Positions 61,991 to 64,000 of a stretch of 64,000 nucleotides of DNA are shown piece after piece (within the stretch, counting starts at the first letter, position 1; every line of letters starts with the position of its first letter). Origin of the DNA: Methylovulum miyakonense HT12 (GTDB lineage: Bacteria > Pseudomonadota > Gammaproteobacteria > Methylococcales > Methylomonadaceae). The position numbers and the translations under genes were made by a program. The notes below the pieces were generated by a model. The model had not been told where the DNA came from and ran no database searches. It worked only from the letters and a program-made list of their open reading frames with translations. The stretch lies in contig NZ_KB913025.1 of assembly GCF_000384075.1 (NCBI RefSeq), positions 1,689,551 through 1,753,550 on the forward strand. Reading direction: 5' to 3'.

Positions 61991-64000
61991 TTATTTGGCA
62001 GGTGTCCTAGTGTTTTTAACGAATAAAGCCTGGTTTTCAGTGGAGGCAAAAACATCGACGGCTTCCAAGGCTTTTAGCATCAATTTCCGGCCATTTCCAA
62101 ACGAATAGTTTTGGGCGGCAAAAAGACGGGAGGCTTTGGACATGTTTTCCCATACGTCCTGTTCGGTATAAAGCAGGGTTACCGCATCTGCCCATTCCTG
62201 TGGCGTTTCGGCAATCATCACTTCCAGGCCATCGCGCAGGGGCGTGCCTTCAGCGGCGATAGGGGTCAATACGGACGGTGTCCCGTGGGCTAGCCCGTCA
62301 ATGACCTTGCCTTTTATGCCGGCCCCTGTCAACAAGGGTGCGACAAAAACCCGGCAGGTGTCGTAGATGTCCGCGACATTTTCAATGTACCCTTCAACAA
62401 CCACGTCGCTGCAAGCCAGTTTTTTCAGCTCTTCCGGGATGTTGCTTCCGTAGATGCGGAATTTCGCGTCAGGTAGCTGGTAACGCAAAATGGGCATGAC
62501 CTGGTCAATGAAAAACAGCACGGCGGCTTTGTTGGGCGGGTGCCCAAACCCGCCCAAAAAGGCGATGTCTTGGCGGTCGGCAAAACCAGGAGTGCCCTCC
62601 GTTATATCAACAACCCAAGGGCAGGTGACGATTTTGGTGTTGTTTAAATTATGCGACAACACAACGGCATGTTCTATGGGGTTGTAAGACAAGGTGACAT
62701 CAACGTCACGCATCACCCCCAGTTCTTCCTCCCTCATCAGGCTAGCGCGGCCCATCAAATCCGGGTCATTGCGTTCAATGGCCTCACGGACTTCGCGGAG
62801 GAAATGCAAGTCCGCATTGCAGAACAACACCTTGGCTTGGGGCGCGTATTGGCGCACCCAATGCAGGTGGTTTTTGGCGACGTAATAACGGGTGATATAG
62901 ACAACGTCAAATTCACTGCCACGTTTTTCAAGAAACGTCTGCATATTATGTTCAAACGGCGCGTAAACAATTTCAATGCCTAGCCGTTGGAGGGATTCGG
63001 TGTACTGCCCCATGTAGGCGAAGTTTTCGGGGACGAACGTGACTTTGAACCCCAAGGATTGCAACAGGCGCATTTCCTGGATGGAGGCATAACTGCCCGC
63101 GTCAATATCGGGCCGGGGGGTTTGGTAATCAATGACTAGGGCGCGGTAACTGATGCCCCTATCTTTGTTAAGGTCAACATTCTTGCCTTCTTCGCCATTA
63201 AAACGGCAGTGATGGATCCATTTTTGTTTGAACTTAGGGCGGTTGATTTCCTGATAGCGTTTGGTGCCCGTTAAGACGCTCGTGCCGCTGCTGACGCCTT
63301 CGAAGTGGTAAACGACAGACAAGGGGGCAAACAGCGTCTTATAGCCTGCCGCCCGCACCTTGAAGGCCAAGTCGGTGTCTTCGAAATACGCCGGGCAGTA
63401 TTCTTCACTGAAACCACCAATTTCGTTCCACAATGAGCTTGTCAGCATGATCGCCGCGCCGGACAAATAATCTGCCTGGCGGGTGTAGCTGAAGCGTGGT
63501 TCATGCGGGTTGCCGCCACGCCCATAATTCCATGGGTTGCCGTTGCCCCAGACGATGCCGCCGGCTTCTTGCAATTTGCCATCAGGATAAAGGAGTTTCG
63601 CCCCGGCCAAACCGACTTTGTCGAATTGTTCGAAAGTAAAGATCAGTTCGTCCAGCCAGTGCGCCGTGGGTTCGGTGTCGTTATTCAGCATCACGATATA
63701 CTGGCCTTTGGCGGCACTGGCGCCACGGTTACAGCTGCGGATAAACCCTTGCGACGTTTCATTGCGTAGCAGCCGGATGCCGTCTACGGTGTCAAGAATA
63801 TCCACGGTTTCATCGCTAGAGCCGTCATCCACGAGGATCACTTCAAAGCTGGCCTTGTTATACGCAAATAACAGGGCGACTAAACAATAGTAAGTGACGG
63901 AAAATTTATTGTGGACAGGGACTACGATACTGACATCCGGTTTTTCATGCTGCGGAAACTCCAAATGTTCAAAGTGGCGGATTTTTTCAAATCCTGCCAC
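61991..64000 (-). CDS. GT2-GT4 dual-domain glycosyltransferase (5' end outside window)
   Basis: 669 residues are visible and the frame is still open at 64000, so the N-terminus is missing. First domain GT2: SIVVPVHN, ILVDDGSSDET, MLNNDTEP and YFEDTDLAFKVRAAGY. Second domain GT-B (GT4): FCNADLHFLREVREA, then FLGGFGHPPNKAAVLFF, APLLTGAGIKGKVIDGLAHG and TPSVLTPIAAEGTPL. Such two-domain proteins build repeating parts of surface polysaccharides or S-layer glycans. It closes this strand's cluster with the sulfotransferases and GT61 pair. Confidence 0.9.
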   Translation of the reverse strand: MAGFEKIRHFEHLEFPQHEKPDVSIVVPVHNKFSVTYYCLVALLFAYNKASFEVILVDDGSSDETVDILDTVDGIRLLRNETSQGFIRSCNRGASAAKGQYIVMLNNDTEPTAHWLDELIFTFEQFDKVGLAGAKLLYPDGKLQEAGGIVWGNGNPWNYGRGGNPHEPRFSYTRQADYLSGAAIMLTSSLWNEIGGFSEEYCPAYFEDTDLAFKVRAAGYKTLFAPLSVVYHFEGVSSGTSVLTGTKRYQEINRPKFKQKWIHHCRFNGEEGKNVDLNKDRGISYRALVIDYQTPRPDIDAGSYASIQEMRLLQSLGFKVTFVPENFAYMGQYTESLQRLGIEIVYAPFEHNMQTFLEKRGSEFDVVYITRYYVAKNHLHWVRQYAPQAKVLFCNADLHFLREVREAIERNDPDLMGRASLMREEELGVMRDVDVTLSYNPIEHAVVLSHNLNNTKIVTCPWVVDITEGTPGFADRQDIAFLGGFGHPPNKAAVLFFIDQVMPILRYQLPDAKFRIYGSNIPEELKKLACSDVVVEGYIENVADIYDTCRVFVAPLLTGAGIKGKVIDGLAHGTPSVLTPIAAEGTPLRDGLEVMIAETPQEWADAVTLLYTEQDVWENMSKASRLFAAQNYSFGNGRKLMLKALEAVDVFASTENQALFVKNTRTPAK

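Overview
The window comes from the chromosome of a gammaproteobacterial methanotroph (Methylococcaceae/Methylomonadaceae type). The main evidence is a complete soluble methane monooxygenase (sMMO) cluster, mmoXYBZDC - small ORF - mmoG - mmoR, at 35.9-45.6 kb. It is set among ordinary gammaproteobacterial housekeeping genes: glnD/map divergent from rpsB-tsf-pyrH-frr-uppS-cdsA-dxr-rseP, then mutS, parE, fdxA and lnt. I saw no tRNA, rRNA, CRISPR array or complete insertion sequence.

Layout. 0-3.3 kb: end of a DUF1501 gene and a GH17-GT2 fusion (beta-glucan type). 3.7-4.7 kb: periplasmic dihaem peroxidase. 4.9-15.9 kb: glnD-map on the minus strand and the ribosome/isoprenoid/envelope operon on the plus strand; the bamA-skp-lpxD block that usually follows rseP is missing and a DsbC-like gene and a DedA gene follow instead. 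17.4-22.4 kb: an AT-rich accessory patch with two adjacent genes that share a GDNVGRDK motif (the larger has a TPR-like middle and a PIN-like C-terminal part; a candidate conflict/anti-phage pair) and a Uma2-family gene. 22.5-34.2 kb: mutS (with a palindromic repeat inserted in frame), a JAMM peptidase, creD, an M23 peptidase, a trypsin-like protease flanked by two 107-bp repeats, a response regulator/histidine kinase pair, a UPF0175 antitoxin with a broken DUF3368 toxin, and parE.

34.6-48.8 kb is the methane-oxidation region. mmoX has a near-perfect sigma-54 promoter, a palindromic candidate activator site upstream, and a diverged 65-nt module present twice. A terminator-like hairpin separates mmoXYBZ from mmoDC. 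An uncharacterised 104-residue ORF lies between mmoC and mmoG and overlaps mmoG. A 194-bp non-autonomous IS4-type element with target duplication sits between mmoG and mmoR. MmoR (sigma-54 activator) and MmoG (GroEL-like) are expected to drive and support sMMO expression; MmoD is the copper-switch-associated protein. Beyond mmoR lies a divergent pair of related secreted beta-barrel-like proteins of unknown function.

49-57 kb: TIGR01777 epimerase, small membrane protein, 7Fe ferredoxin, TPR protein, CYTH phosphatase, lnt, TonB-dependent receptor. 57.3-64 kb: a minus-strand surface-glycan cluster with two tandem GT61 paralogues, two sulfotransferase-like proteins and a GT2-GT4 protein running off the window. 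Short palindromic repeats of several families are scattered through intergenic regions and mark much of the accessory DNA.
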